From: Paracoccus sp. (in: a-proteobacteria)
Lineage (GTDB): Bacteria; Pseudomonadota; Alphaproteobacteria; Rhodobacterales; Rhodobacteraceae
Reading direction: 5' to 3'
Assembly (NCBI GenBank): GCA_018056045.1
Contig: JAGPGI010000016.1
Span: forward strand, 1-15,721
Length of the DNA stretch: 15,721 nucleotides
A program made the translations under genes and the position numbers. This document shows positions 15,330 to 15,721 of this stretch, piece by piece. The stretch's first letter is position 1, and each line of letters starts with the position of its first letter. The notes under the pieces are model-generated. The model worked only from the letters and a program-made list of their open reading frames with translations, had not been told where the DNA came from and made no database searches.

Positions 15330-15721
15330 ATGAGCGATCTCGATGAATATTGGTTTGATCCACCAGAGGGCGACGATCCCGCCTATCCGCCCCTGCCACG
15401 GGCGGATCGGAGGTTATTGCTCGATCCGGCGGCCTGGCGCGCGGCGGAGCGGGACTGCGCCGTGGACCTGGCGCAGGCCGCGCAGGCCATCGGCCGGTTG
15501 GACGGGCTGCTGGCCGGTCTGGACGAGACCCTGCGCCGCGGTCTGATCACCCGGTTGGCATTCAGTGAGGTCGTGTCCATGCTCTGGGCCGCGGGGACGC
15601 CGATTCCGCAAGAGGTGCTGATCCGCGACCTGGCCGATGCCCCGGCCTCGGTCGATCTGGACGCACTGTCCCAGGCCCGGTGGGCCATCGGGCGGTTGCA
15701 GGGCAGGGGGCGGGTGGACGA
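15330..15721 (+). CDS. RHE_PE00001/DUF1612-like protein, N-terminal part only
   Basis: The reading frame is open from the ATG at 15330 to the window edge (130 codons seen). The start is MSDLDEYWFDPP, followed by AAQAIGRLDGLLAGLDETLR and GLITRLAFSEVVSMLW. I recognise this as the family called RHE_PE00001, often near repABC genes, whose complete members are about 350 residues with a C-terminal helix-turn-helix (DUF1612). The function is unknown; a Fic-like helical N-terminal region is sometimes assigned. No strong ribosome-binding site is visible, and two CGGATAT repeats overlap the start. The assignment rests on memory of family members. Confidence 0.75.
   Translation, partial: MSDLDEYWFDPPEGDDPAYPPLPRADRRLLLDPAAWRAAERDCAVDLAQAAQAIGRLDGLLAGLDETLRRGLITRLAFSEVVSMLWAAGTPIPQEVLIRDLADAPASVDLDALSQARWAIGRLQGRGRVD

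Overview
The window reads as part of a low-copy plasmid or chromid of a GC-rich alphaproteobacterium. Paracoccus or a related Rhodobacteraceae genus is my best guess, from the repABC backbone, the codon use and the style of the RepC and RHE_PE00001-type proteins. This is inferred from the sequence alone, with no database search. Nearly everything is coding and compact. No insertion sequence, rRNA or tRNA was seen.

Layout from right to left, which is the transcription direction of most genes. (1) 15721-12548: the start of an RHE_PE00001/DUF1612-like gene running off the edge, a Phd/VapC toxin-antitoxin pair, a tyrosine recombinase and an AbrB/VapC toxin-antitoxin pair. (2) 12547-8924: a complete repABC operon (RepA/ParA, RepB/ParB, RepC initiator) with a predicted ~50-nt counter-transcribed incompatibility RNA between repB and repC and an AT-rich candidate origin inside repC. 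A perfect 16-bp palindrome just after repC fits the repABC parS consensus. (3) 8874-409: a complete type I-E CRISPR-Cas locus, cas3 - [gap] - cse1 - cse2 - cas7e - cas5e - cas6e - cas1 - cas2, with mostly 1-8 bp overlaps. (4) 408-1: a short leader and a CRISPR array of six identical 29-bp repeats with 32-bp spacers, continuing past the left edge.

The main discovery candidate is the 353-bp gap between cas3 and cse1 (6020-6372). It holds a degenerate repeat-spacer-repeat unit with the same 61-bp spacing as the real array. Its pseudo-spacer matches the DNA just beyond its own second repeat at 19 of the first 22 positions. Two of the three mismatches (6 and 18) fall at the every-sixth flipped-out positions of Cascade crRNAs, and the match is preceded by AAG, the canonical I-E PAM. 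The targeted site runs into a perfect TTGACA -35 box. That promoter would make a short RNA with a 5' stem-loop, a strong AGGAGG ribosome-binding site, a six-residue ORF (MRILIA) using AGA, TTA and ATA codons, and a 14-bp stem-loop. This matches the logic of CreTA, an RNA toxin-antitoxin in which Cascade, guided by crRNA-like CreA, represses the tRNA-sequestering toxin CreT. Cells losing Cascade would be poisoned, so the module should protect the cas genes and, here, also the plasmid that carries them.

Taken together, replication and partition (repABC, parS), two protein toxin-antitoxin pairs, a recombinase and a Cascade-dependent RNA toxin-antitoxin would all act to keep this replicon. The type I-E system could defend it against, or give it an edge over, competing elements.
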